DNA of 34,558 nt from Candidatus Saccharimonadales bacterium (GTDB lineage Bacteria > Patescibacteriota > Saccharimonadia > Saccharimonadales > Saccharimonadaceae): contig JASLCP010000073.1 in assembly GCA_030151825.1 (NCBI GenBank), positions 1 to 34,558 on the forward strand, read 5' to 3'. Positions within the stretch are counted from its first letter, which is position 1. Every line of letters begins with the position of its first letter. Positions 1-7,579 of this stretch are shown here, piece by piece. Below the pieces are notes generated by a model. It was not told the DNA's origin. It ran no database searches and saw only the letters and a list, made by a program, of their open reading frames with translations. The position numbers were made by a program, and so were the translations under genes.

Positions 1-2
1 CG

Positions 3-821
3 CTTGAATTTTTGATGAGCTACTTTAATCCAAACGAGCTGCTTGTGAATAAGGCGCTGGCGTTTGGCGTCTATCCGTACGTCAACGCGGCAGAGGCGCA
101 TTTGTATCTGGCAAAGCAAATGTGGGAAGAGGCTAATCACTGTATGAGTTTTGAGTATGTGCTTGAAACCTTCCCGATTGACCGCGAAAAAGCCTATGCG
201 GCTCACGTCGATATTCCATCAATGCGTGCCAAGGAGGAGTTCGAAACCAAATATATCAAACGCATGACCGAAGAAACGCTTGATATCACGACAACCGAAG
301 GTAAAAAGGACTTTGTCAAAAACCTGATCGCCTACAATATTATTCTTGAAGGTATTTGGTTCTACTCAGGATTCATGGTGGCTCTTTCATTCCGTCAGCG
401 CAATTTGCTGCGTAACTTTGGTAGCTTGATGGACTGGATTATTCGCGACGAATCGCTTCATCTTAAGTTTGGTATCAACCTGATTTTGACAACGCTCGAA
501 GAAAACGAAGATTTGCAGACCGAAGAGTTTGCGGCAGAAATCAAGCAGATGATTCTTGATGCGGTTGAAATGGAAGAGCAGTACAATAAGGATCTATTGC
601 CAAATGGCATCCTTGGCCTGAACGCCGATTATGTGAATCAGTACGTCAAATATCTGACTGATCGCCGCCTAGAAGAGCTTGGGTTTGAGGCGCACTACAA
701 AGTGTCGAACCCTGCGAAATGGATGGCTGCTGCAAACGATACGTTGGAGCTGGTCAACTTCTTCGAAAGTACCAATACGAGCTACGAAGTGAACGCCGGT
801 ACGACAAAAAAAGATAAATAA
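3..821 (+). CDS. nrdB: Ribonucleoside-diphosphate reductase beta subunit, 5'-truncated, class Ic-like
   Basis: This is the small (radical-generating) subunit of class I ribonucleotide reductase, which makes deoxynucleotides with the NrdA subunit. The frame is open to the window edge, so the N-terminus is missing. Numbering from the in-frame TTG at 12, the metal ligands are visible: E9 (in NELL), E40 and H43 (EEANH), E113 (LEGIW), E147 and H150 (DESLH). Ligand spacings are 31, 73 and 34 residues, which match my recollection of Chlamydia trachomatis R2 rather than E. coli NrdB. The position four residues after the first His, where the tyrosyl radical normally sits, is F47, and the first ligand is Glu rather than Asp. 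Both are class Ic (Mn/Fe) hallmarks. The metal content is inference. A Tyr near the C-terminus (SYEVN) could be the radical-transfer residue. A GC-rich hairpin follows the stop. Confidence 0.93.
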   Translation, partial: LEFLMSYFNPNELLVNKALAFGVYPYVNAAEAHLYLAKQMWEEANHCMSFEYVLETFPIDREKAYAAHVDIPSMRAKEEFETKYIKRMTEETLDITTTEGKKDFVKNLIAYNIILEGIWFYSGFMVALSFRQRNLLRNFGSLMDWIIRDESLHLKFGINLILTTLEENEDLQTEEFAAEIKQMILDAVEMEEQYNKDLLPNGILGLNADYVNQYVKYLTDRRLEELGFEAHYKVSNPAKWMAAANDTLELVNFFESTNTSYEVNAGTTKKDK

Positions 822-837
822 TACATCGACAAGATAT

Positions 838-870
838 CAGGCGCGCCCTTGATGCTAAGTGGCGCGCCTG
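838..870 (+). terminator. Hairpin after nrdB
   Basis: A 10-bp perfect inverted repeat CAGGCGCGCC / GGCGCGCCTG with a 13-nt loop follows the nrdB stop. The tail is only moderately T-rich (ctgtttgtct). It is a probable transcription end between nrdB and zwf. Confidence 0.6.
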
Positions 871-890
871 CTGTTTGTCTGGAGGAGTGA

Positions 891-896
891 TATACT
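891..896 (+). promoter_or_regulatory. -10 box of zwf (leaderless)
   Basis: TATACT ends 7 nt before the ATG at 904, so transcription should begin at or next to the start codon. No convincing -35 is seen. Confidence 0.6.
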
Positions 897-903
897 AAAA
901 GCA

Positions 904-2184
904 ATGAAGACGAAACTCATCATCTTTGGTATTACGGGCGACTTAGCGTCGCGTAAGTTGCTGCCGGCGCTGTCGAATATTATTATGTCGAATACCTTTG
1001 ACGATCTGTCGATTATTGGCGTGTCGCGCCGTCATGTCGAGGCGTATCAGGTGCTGGGTGACCATCACGATGGTCTAGGTGCGACGACAAGCTTGTTTAC
1101 GATGGATGTGTCGGATCCAGCCGAATACACGCGTCTACGCGACCATATCGACCCGCAGGAGGGCGAGCAAGTGCTGTTTTACCTCTCGGTGCCGCCAGAA
1201 TCGAGCGCAGGAATTATTGAAGGCTTGGGTGCATCGGGCCTGAATGCGCCAAACTGCAAGCTGCTGCTCGAAAAGCCCTTTGGCACCAACCTTGCCAGTG
1301 CGCGTGACATGAACGAACGCGTCGATCGTCATTTTAGCGAATCGCAGGTTTATCGCATCGACCATTATTTAGCCAAAGAAATGGCGCAAAACGTTGTCAC
1401 CTTCCGCGGTCGCAACGCGCTATTTGCGCACATGTGGAACAATGCAGTGATCGAGCGCATTGACGTCATTGCGCTAGAATCGATTGATATCGAAGGCCGC
1501 GCCAGTTTTTACGAACAAACCGGTGCACTGCGCGATGTCTTGCAGGGGCATTTATTGCAACTATTATCGTTGGTACTGCTTGATTTACCAGATGATTTGG
1601 ACTGGACGCAGCTGCCCGAACGGCGTCTGCGTGCACTCGAACAAGTGTCGCCCGCCGATCCTACAAGAGCCGTCCGTGGACAGTATATCGGCTACCGCGA
1701 CGAAGTCGGTAATCCCGATAGTGCCACCGAGACTTTTGTATCAGTCGCGCTAACCTCAGACAACCCGCGCTGGCAAGGTGTGCCAATCGCGCTAACGACC
1801 GGCAAGGCCCTCGACCGCAAAAAGACCGAAATTCGCATTCATTTCAAAAAGACAAATGCCGCACAAAGTAACTTCCTTATCTTCCGTATTCAGCCAAACG
1901 AAGGCATCGAAATCCACCTGGTTGCCAAAAAACCAGGCTACGAACACGAGTTCGAAAACCGCGCGCTGACCTTTGCGTACGCCAGTGACGACCGTCTGCC
2001 TGATGCTTACGAACAGGTGTTGGTTGATGCTATCAATACGCGAAAAAGTCTTTTTGCCACCAGTAATGAAGTCCTACGCGCGTGGGAGATTGTCGCACCG
2101 TTGCAACAAGCATGGCAGGATAATACCGACGACTTGCGCTTGTATGAGCCGGGCGCAAAAGCTCGCACGATTATCGAGCGATAG
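904..2184 (+). CDS. zwf: Glucose-6-phosphate 1-dehydrogenase
   Basis: Oxidises glucose-6-phosphate to 6-phosphogluconolactone with reduction of NAD(P)+, the entry to the oxidative pentose phosphate route. The N-terminus carries the Rossmann nucleotide-binding motif GITGDLA (residues 9-15). EKPFG, the active-site RIDHYLAKE segment and the GHLLQLL segment with the catalytic-type His follow in the family order. At 426 aa it is shorter than the usual ~480-510. The reading frame runs upstream to 859, but the ATG at 904 gives the normal N-terminus and lies 7 nt after a TATACT box, so that start is chosen. The hexose-6-phosphate epimerase encoded at 30820-31533 would supply the beta anomer that this enzyme uses. 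No lactonase or 6-phosphogluconate dehydrogenase lies in the window. Confidence 0.95.
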   Translation: MKTKLIIFGITGDLASRKLLPALSNIIMSNTFDDLSIIGVSRRHVEAYQVLGDHHDGLGATTSLFTMDVSDPAEYTRLRDHIDPQEGEQVLFYLSVPPESSAGIIEGLGASGLNAPNCKLLLEKPFGTNLASARDMNERVDRHFSESQVYRIDHYLAKEMAQNVVTFRGRNALFAHMWNNAVIERIDVIALESIDIEGRASFYEQTGALRDVLQGHLLQLLSLVLLDLPDDLDWTQLPERRLRALEQVSPADPTRAVRGQYIGYRDEVGNPDSATETFVSVALTSDNPRWQGVPIALTTGKALDRKKTEIRIHFKKTNAAQSNFLIFRIQPNEGIEIHLVAKKPGYEHEFENRALTFAYASDDRLPDAYEQVLVDAINTRKSLFATSNEVLRAWEIVAPLQQAWQDNTDDLRLYEPGAKARTIIER

Positions 2185-2200
2185 TGTAGCCATAAGCCTC

Positions 2201-2229
2201 TTGACATTTTACTCCTTTTGGTGTATACT
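2201..2229 (+). promoter_or_regulatory. Consensus promoter, TTGACA-17-TATACT
   Basis: TTGACA at 2201-2206 and TATACT at 2224-2229 are separated by 17 bp. They lead to a leader of about 35 nt that is A/C-rich, has no Shine-Dalgarno sequence, and contains ATAAACACAAAAAG (2244-2257). Confidence 0.85.
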
Positions 2230-2270
2230 GGTCCTATTAAACCATAAACACAAAAAGCACATTACACATC

Positions 2271-3893
2271 ATGACCACCACACTCGAAGCAGCTCCAGCG
2301 CCACAATCTGAACGGATTGATAGTATTGACGATCAGATAACTGGACACCAAGCGGATGAGTTATACAGCAAGATTAATGCGGTGATGGCGGGTGAGAGCG
2401 ACGCGGTGACACCACCAGAGTGGATCGACACCACAGCAGTTGGCGGTGAGTTGTTTGATCTGCAAATGAAGGCTGATTTAACGGATTATGAGCAAACCTT
2501 TCTGCAGTATCTGAGTAATAAAATTGACAATGACGGCGAAGTACTTTCAAGCGAAGATATGCAGACACTGCTGGACGACCCGAAAGCGACGGCGTTTTTG
2601 GCGGCGGCCCGTCAGGCTGATCCAGCGCTGAACGAACTCGTGACGACTGACGACATCCAGGCATTCGAAGATGCCAAAAAGACACTGGAAGACAGCCAAG
2701 AGACAGATTCGGATGATGACGATGCAGAGGGTGAGGACGAGGCTGATGCGGTGCCTGCTACTCCGGTAACCGCTACAACACCAGCAACGCCGACACCTAT
2801 CGTACCCCTGTCGGTAACGCCTTCTACGATGCCGCCGCGTGTGACGCCGCCAACTCCGCCGCAACCACCACAAACGCCGCCAACTGGCCCTAATGGCGGT
2901 AACGGCAACACACCTCCTCCTCCGACCGGTGGCGGTAATCGTAATGCACAGCCAAGTCCTGCCCCTGAACGTCGTGACAGTCTATCGCTTGAGGCAGCTC
3001 GCGCACGTTACGAGGCAACGATGCAAGACCTCGTGATGTCTGGTGCTCGCCGTGGCAGTATTTTTATCAACAAAGATGAGCACGATGAGGCTGCTATCGA
3101 TCTCCATGCACGACTTGATGAAACGATCGGAGAGTTACTGGCACTGGAACATCCTGAGTATTTGACCGATACGACGATTGATGATGCTCAGCGCGGCGCA
3201 CTGATTAACGCCTTTTATGTTGGCAAGCGTGCCGAGCTATCCAAGCGAACATCAGAAATGATGAGCGAAGGATCACTGAGTAAATTTAACAAGTTTGTCG
3301 TCAAGCATAAAGTGGCGATTGGCCTTGGGGCAACCGTCTTTGGCGGTGTGCTGGGTGGTGGTATTGGCGGTGCGATTTTGGGCAAGGCCGTCGCATCGGG
3401 TATTACCAAGATGGCTAAAAAGAGCGAAGGCAACCGCGAGGCTATTGGCGGCGCAACGCTAAATAGTGGCGAATCACTCCGTTTGATCGACCAATATATC
3501 GCCGAGCAACGTCAAGCCGGCCAGCCGATTGACCAGGTGGCGATTGCACAATTAACGGGCATCAACCTGATGGAACAATACGAAAAATCAGTCGTGCAGG
3601 CACGTCGCAAGGGTATCCTTGGTTCGATTGCGACTGGCGCTGCTTGGGGCGGACTCGTCTGGGCGGGCGGCCACATATTGGTTGACGGTCTGGACTACGG
3701 CTGGAACGGCAGCGGCGGCGTCATGGATCACCTGAACCACCTCGATAATCCGAACGGTGTCACACCGTGGACGCCATCGGCAACCAAGCCATGGTGGATG
3801 CATGGGGTTACTCCATGGGTAATCGCGGGTGGGGCTGCAGGTGCAGCATTTGCCGGCAAGGTCGTCTCGGATACTAAAAAGAAACCACAGTAG
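2271..3893 (+). CDS. Large acidic/proline-rich membrane protein, unknown function
   Basis: I do not recognise this 540-aa protein. It has no signal peptide. Residues 1-150 are acidic and mainly helical, ending in a run of Asp/Glu. Residues ~155-235 are a low-complexity Pro/Thr/Gly linker. Residues ~240-340 are helical and charged. Then come glycine-rich hydrophobic segments (around VFGGVLGGGIGGAILGKAVA, near residue 360, and again near residues 450 and 520), which may insert in the membrane. The C-terminus is basic (KKKPQ). The gene stands alone behind a consensus promoter and has no SD. Saccharibacteria often carry such proteins with Pro-rich linkers, and two others (12561-13343 and 27308-28996) lie in this window. 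A cell-envelope role is a guess. Confidence 0.8.
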   Translation: MTTTLEAAPAPQSERIDSIDDQITGHQADELYSKINAVMAGESDAVTPPEWIDTTAVGGELFDLQMKADLTDYEQTFLQYLSNKIDNDGEVLSSEDMQTLLDDPKATAFLAAARQADPALNELVTTDDIQAFEDAKKTLEDSQETDSDDDDAEGEDEADAVPATPVTATTPATPTPIVPLSVTPSTMPPRVTPPTPPQPPQTPPTGPNGGNGNTPPPPTGGGNRNAQPSPAPERRDSLSLEAARARYEATMQDLVMSGARRGSIFINKDEHDEAAIDLHARLDETIGELLALEHPEYLTDTTIDDAQRGALINAFYVGKRAELSKRTSEMMSEGSLSKFNKFVVKHKVAIGLGATVFGGVLGGGIGGAILGKAVASGITKMAKKSEGNREAIGGATLNSGESLRLIDQYIAEQRQAGQPIDQVAIAQLTGINLMEQYEKSVVQARRKGILGSIATGAAWGGLVWAGGHILVDGLDYGWNGSGGVMDHLNHLDNPNGVTPWTPSATKPWWMHGVTPWVIAGGAAGAAFAGKVVSDTKKKPQ

Positions 3894-3955
3894 TTTTCTA
3901 CCGTCAAATAAACAACAACGGGCGCTACATCTAGCGTCTGTTGCTTGGTTTCTGC

Positions 3956-3961
3956 TACAAT
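3956..3961 (+). promoter_or_regulatory. Extended -10 box of pyrG
   Basis: TGC-TACAAT (extended -10) ends 8 nt before the ATG at 3970. This predicts a leaderless mRNA for that start, or a ~20-nt leader if the GTG at 3988 is used. Confidence 0.6.
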
Positions 3962-3969
3962 GAGGCTCC

Positions 3970-5565
3970 ATGAGGGAGACAACACTTGTGGGTAACAAAC
4001 AGAAATATATCTTTGTAACGGGGGGTGTTCTTTCCGGGGTAGGGAAAGGCATTACGGCGGCAAGTATCGGAGCGGTACTGCAGTCAAAGGGCGTTACCGT
4101 GTCAATTCAAAAATGTGACCCGTATCTGAATGTGGATGCGGGTTTGCTTAATCCTGCAGAACACGGTGAGTGTTTTGTGACCAAGGATGGGGCCGAGACG
4201 GATCTCGACCTCGGACATTATGAACGATTTCTTGATATCGAATTGACACAAAAAAACACGACACTATCGGGACGATTATTGCGCCAGCTGATTGCTGATG
4301 AGCGCGCCGGGAAGTTTGGTGGCAAGACGGTACAATTGGTGCCGCATTTGACTGGGGCAATTCAGGATGCGATCGAACTAGCAGCGGACGGTAGCGACGT
4401 ACATATTGTTGAGATTGGCGGTACGGTCGGTGACTATGAAGGGCTCAGTTTTGTTGAGGCGATTCGTGAGTTTGCCGGACGAGTTGGCCGCGAAAACTGT
4501 CTGTATATTCATGTGGTGTATGTACCGTTTATTGGTACGAGCAAAGAATTCAAGACCAAGCCAGCGCAAAATGCCTTGAATGAACTGCGCGGTTTTGGGA
4601 TTACGCCGGATTGCGTGGTGGTGCGGACCGATGCACCAGCGCCAAGTAACGTCGCCAGCAAGATTAGCCAATTTAGCGGTGTGCCAGAATCTGCAGTCAT
4701 TTTGCTACATAATGCCGAAACGGTATTCGAAATTCCTTTGACGATTGCCGGTAGCGGTATTAACGATGTGCTGACCAAGTTTACTGGCAATGATGTCGTA
4801 CCGGATCTGCAAAAATGGCACAATATCATGACGGCACAACATGCGGTGCGTGACAAAAAGGTGACGGTAGGGCTGGTTGCTAAATATATGGATAACGAAG
4901 ATACCTATTTGTCGGTGCTAGAGGCACTAAAAAGCGCGGCATGGCACACCGAGGTTGATTTAGACATCACGTGGATTAATGCCGAAACGGCAACTCGTGA
5001 CGACTTTGCGGCGGTTGATGCGCTACTGGTACCGGGCGGTTTTGGCGGTCGTGGAGTAGCGGGTAAAATTGCGGCAGCAGACTATGCGCTGGAAACCGGC
5101 AAGCCATATTTAGGTATTTGCCTGGGGCTACAGGTAGCGGTAATTGCTGCGGCACGTCGTGGTGGCTTGGCAGACGCCAATAGTACTGAATTTGACGGGG
5201 GGACGGCACACGATGTGGTCTATATCATGGATGGTCAGCAGGGCAAGGAATCGACCGGCGGTACCTTGCGACTGGGCAATTATGACGCAGTACTCCGTGA
5301 CGGCAGTGTTACTGCGAAGACGTATGGCACGACCGAGGTTAGCGAGCGTCATCGTCACCGCTATGAGGTAAATCAGACGTACCACGAGGCGATTGAAAAG
5401 GGTGGAGTGACGATTAGCGGCACGTCACCTGACGGCGCGTTAGTAGAATATATCGAAGCAACCGACCAACCGTATTTTGTCGCGACCCAAGCCCACCCCG
5501 AATTTAAAAGCCGCCCCGATCAGGCACATCCACTATTTGTGGGACTGATGAGGGCGGTTGGATAG
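3970..5565 (+). CDS. pyrG: CTP synthase
   Basis: Makes CTP from UTP, ATP and glutamine. The N-terminal synthetase domain begins KYIFVTGGVLSGVGKGI. The C-terminal glutamine amidotransferase domain has the nucleophile Cys in YLGICLGLQ and the His-Glu pair in QAHPEF. Its 531 aa is normal for the family. Two starts compete: ATG 3970, placed 8 nt after the -10 box, and GTG 3988, which has a GGGAG Shine-Dalgarno 9 nt upstream. The first would be leaderless and the second SD-dependent, with a six-residue difference. I keep 3970. A strong 14-bp hairpin follows the stop. Confidence 0.97.
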   Translation: MRETTLVGNKQKYIFVTGGVLSGVGKGITAASIGAVLQSKGVTVSIQKCDPYLNVDAGLLNPAEHGECFVTKDGAETDLDLGHYERFLDIELTQKNTTLSGRLLRQLIADERAGKFGGKTVQLVPHLTGAIQDAIELAADGSDVHIVEIGGTVGDYEGLSFVEAIREFAGRVGRENCLYIHVVYVPFIGTSKEFKTKPAQNALNELRGFGITPDCVVVRTDAPAPSNVASKISQFSGVPESAVILLHNAETVFEIPLTIAGSGINDVLTKFTGNDVVPDLQKWHNIMTAQHAVRDKKVTVGLVAKYMDNEDTYLSVLEALKSAAWHTEVDLDITWINAETATRDDFAAVDALLVPGGFGGRGVAGKIAAADYALETGKPYLGICLGLQVAVIAAARRGGLADANSTEFDGGTAHDVVYIMDGQQGKESTGGTLRLGNYDAVLRDGSVTAKTYGTTEVSERHRHRYEVNQTYHEAIEKGGVTISGTSPDGALVEYIEATDQPYFVATQAHPEFKSRPDQAHPLFVGLMRAVG

Positions 5566-5576
5566 TAGTGCTCCGG

Positions 5577-5614
5577 GAGAGGCCTCCTTGTGTGATTATG
5601 CAAGGAGGCCTCTC
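5577..5614. terminator. 14-bp perfect hairpin between convergent genes
   Basis: GAGAGGCCTCCTTG / CAAGGAGGCCTCTC with a 10-nt loop lies between pyrG and the convergent gene that ends at 5623. There is no T-run on either side, so if it terminates transcription it does so without the classical U-tract. Confidence 0.6.
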
Positions 5615-5622
5615 GCTCTGGA

Positions 5623-5931
5623 TCAGAGGTGATTGATGCGCATTTGGTTATAGCGCTCGATGACTTCGCGGGCAGCATCATTGATGCGCTTGAATTTCTT
5701 TGCATCGACGCCGGGTTCTCCGTACCACAGCTTTCTGACGCAGTACGATTCGTAGCTGTCGCAGGCTGACTCCAGATGAACCAGCTCGTGAACAAAGCTG
5801 CCGATAGTGTCAAAATTCCCACCTGCACTTTCGTATCGTTCGTTCAGTACGGCCGTGTAGTGTACGACGCGTTGCTGATGGCGATCAGGGTTGAGTACCA
5901 GGTCTCGTAGGGCCGAGAGTAAGGCTAACAT
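5623..5931 (-). CDS. Small protein with an HExxH motif, unknown function
   Basis: A 102-aa soluble protein. I see the sequence HELVH at residues 48-52, which is the zinc-metallopeptidase signature HExxH, followed by several acidic residues (E54, D58, E61) that could act as a third ligand. The protein is otherwise too short for a usual peptidase fold and has no signal peptide. The motif may be fortuitous. The ATG at 5931 has a good SD (AAAGGAAG, 6-nt spacer). The gene ends convergently with pyrG. It is a lone transcription unit or shares an upstream region with the decayed pilin-like gene at 6027-7243, from which it is separated by about 95 bp. Confidence 0.7.
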   Translation of the reverse strand: MLALLSALRDLVLNPDRHQQRVVHYTAVLNERYESAGGNFDTIGSFVHELVHLESACDSYESYCVRKLWYGEPGVDAKKFKRINDAAREVIERYNQMRINHL

Positions 5932-5977
5932 GATGGACTTCCTTTGATTAAGAGGCGTACCGGAACAGTACGAACGA

Positions 5978-5994
5978 CTATACGAGGTATAGTT
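5978..5994. promoter_or_regulatory. Palindrome ACTATA-cgagg-TATAGT upstream of the HExxH gene
   Basis: A perfect 6+6 inverted repeat with a 5-bp centre lies 47 bp upstream of the start at 5931. Each arm can read as a -10 box (TATAGT) on one strand, so this may be an operator, a bidirectional -10, or both. A second candidate -10 on the minus strand is TAAAAT (6001-6006). Confidence 0.4.
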
Positions 5995-6026
5995 ATGTAT
6001 ATTTTACCATATATTAATAGAAAAAG

Positions 6027-7243
6027 CTAGTTGTAGACGGGGAGATAGGTGCTGACTGTATAGCGGGTACGATTGGTGAGGTGGTTGAACGGAGAGTTGC
6101 CGGTCACGAGAAAGTTGCCTGTTCCTTGTGATAAAAAGCTTGCGGGGTTGATAATAATACCTTGGCCACCTATACCAACAATTGAGCCATTGCCGTTTGG
6201 CATGCCGTCTTGCAGGGAAGTGCCGGGGAGCGTCGTTGAACTAGATCCCCAGTTGCTTTTGTAGTTGCGCCAGTTATTTTCTCTCATAACCTGTGTCGAA
6301 TCAAAGAGAAGTTAATTGATGTTGGCTGGTGATGTGCACGTATCGGACATTGAGCAACTGCCTGCGCCGAGGTCAGAAGATCCAAAACTGATGATAGTGA
6401 GCGGCACGCCGCCGGCATTAGGGAGTATACTGCCGCCACCGACACCGCCGCCATCACCCGCATCGCCAACAAGAACGTTGCCGTTGACGACAATCTTTGG
6501 CGATTGGGTAAGACCGTCGGCGGGACGTAGTATTGTTCCTTTGCTAATATAGAATGACCCTTTGATGTAAACATCGCCATTAACAGTGATCGGAGGGTCG
6601 CTACTTGCGCAGGGTTGAGGGAGGTTGGTCGCTGTGCCATAGCCAACATTGGCTGCGGTGAGATCGATGGGACTACTGTTACTGCCGAGAGTGGTGTTTT
6701 GGCCGCCTAGCCAGACTTTGCCACGCGTATAGACTGAGCCAATTGTTGTTGATGTGGAAGCGGACGAGCTGGCATTTGCCATGATGATAATACCACCTGG
6801 TCCGGAGAGGATGTTGTCAGGGAAGGCTGTTTGTTAGCATTGAGTATTACCTTGAGTCCCTTTTGTGTAAATGATGTGGTGTCTGCCGCATGGCGATATA
6901 AGAACCCTGTTGAAACGACAGTGACCATGCTGCCGGTAGTTGATACCGTTGTGGTATAGGTTGCTTTGCCCTGTCTGGCATTGCTGTAGAATGTTTTTTC
7001 GCTGCTATACCCAGAGAATGACGGGTTTTTATTGAGTTGAACAACAGTGTCGCTAATACCTGCCTCTGCGGCATATATAGCAGCCGCATCATTGATGTCG
7101 GCCTTTGTTTTGCTGTATTTTGCCGAGGCAATAGACAACATACTAACAGTCAGGAGTGTCAGGACAAACGAGATAGCGATCACCAGAACAAGGATAAAAC
7201 CAGATGAGGCAGTTGTTTTACGTGAGGGCGCAGCGGCTATCAT
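6027..7243 (-). pseudogene. Broken type IV pilin-like/PilX-like gene (frameshift plus in-frame stop)
   Basis: The 5' part (start ATG 7243) encodes a short leader, a hydrophobic helix (ILVLVIAISFVLTLLTVSML) and then YAAEAGI, the pattern of PilX-like minor pilins. Near 6826 the frame is lost: the natural continuation AFPDNILSGPGG-IIIMANASS is in the -1 frame. That frame runs to a TAA at 6312-6314 and continues in the same frame for 95 further codons to 6027. The rejoined protein would be about 405 aa, with Gly/Ser/Thr-rich beta repeats (VNGDVYIKGSF, VNGNVLVGDAG). No slippery heptamer is visible at the frameshift. Two independent lesions point to decay rather than a single base-calling error. 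A TATAAT box lies 8 nt before the start. Intact fragments may still be expressed. Confidence 0.72.
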
Positions 7244-7251
7244 AGTAGCTG

Positions 7252-7257
7252 ATTATA
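7252..7257 (-). promoter_or_regulatory. -10 box of the pilin-like gene (leaderless)
   Basis: TATAAT on the minus strand ends 8 nt before the ATG at 7243, consistent with a leaderless transcript. Confidence 0.55.
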
Positions 7258-7283
7258 TAGCGTAAGGGCAATCATAAGGGTGC

Positions 7284-7312
7284 TTGACTTTTATTACCAT
7301 TAGTGCTATAAT
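7284..7312 (+). promoter_or_regulatory. Consensus promoter, TTGACT-17-TATAAT
   Basis: TTGACT (7284-7289) and TATAAT (7307-7312) lie 17 bp apart. The leader of ~35 nt lacks an SD and contains AATAAACACATACA (7337-7350). Confidence 0.85.
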
Positions 7313-7353
7313 CAATCACATAAATAAAGCTAAAGCAATAAACACATACATAT

Positions 7354-7542
7354 ATGGACAACGGATCTTCACCCACTTCACTCAGCTACCGCGACGATAA
7401 TCGTGTTCTTCGCTATCTGCTGCATAACGTCAAAGGAATACGGCCTGTTTCTGGCGGAGTAATTGAGGACGCGATGGAGCGTGAATATACGGAATCTGAT
7501 ACTGACCAGCAAGTATCAGATGAACTAGATTTTGAATTTTAA
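7354..7542 (+). CDS. Small acidic protein, unknown
   Basis: A 62-aa protein that I do not recognise. It is soluble, with a basic first half (RDDNRVLRYLLHNVKGIRP) and an acidic C-terminal tail (DELDFEF). A consensus promoter directly upstream and a clean stop before the argS promoter support it as a real gene rather than chance. The leader has no SD but shares the AATAAACA element seen before the genes at 2271 and 29788. Confidence 0.6.
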   Translation: MDNGSSPTSLSYRDDNRVLRYLLHNVKGIRPVSGGVIEDAMEREYTESDTDQQVSDELDFEF

Positions 7543-7565
7543 GGTCGTCTGACCTCTCTAGCGTG

Positions 7566-7571
7566 TATACT
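7566..7571 (+). promoter_or_regulatory. -10 box of argS (leaderless)
   Basis: TATACT ends 8 nt before the ATG at 7580. No clear -35 is present. Confidence 0.6.
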
Positions 7572-7579
7572 GGTAACAG

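Noticed and set aside
3970..3987. GTG 3988 as the only pyrG start
   Set aside because: The SD supports it, but the -10 box spacing supports ATG 3970 just as well. I kept the longer form and recorded the alternative.
6820..6835. Programmed -1 frameshifting in the pilin-like gene
   Set aside because: There is no X-XXY-YYZ heptamer in the right phase, and a second lesion (TAA at 6312) also interrupts the gene.
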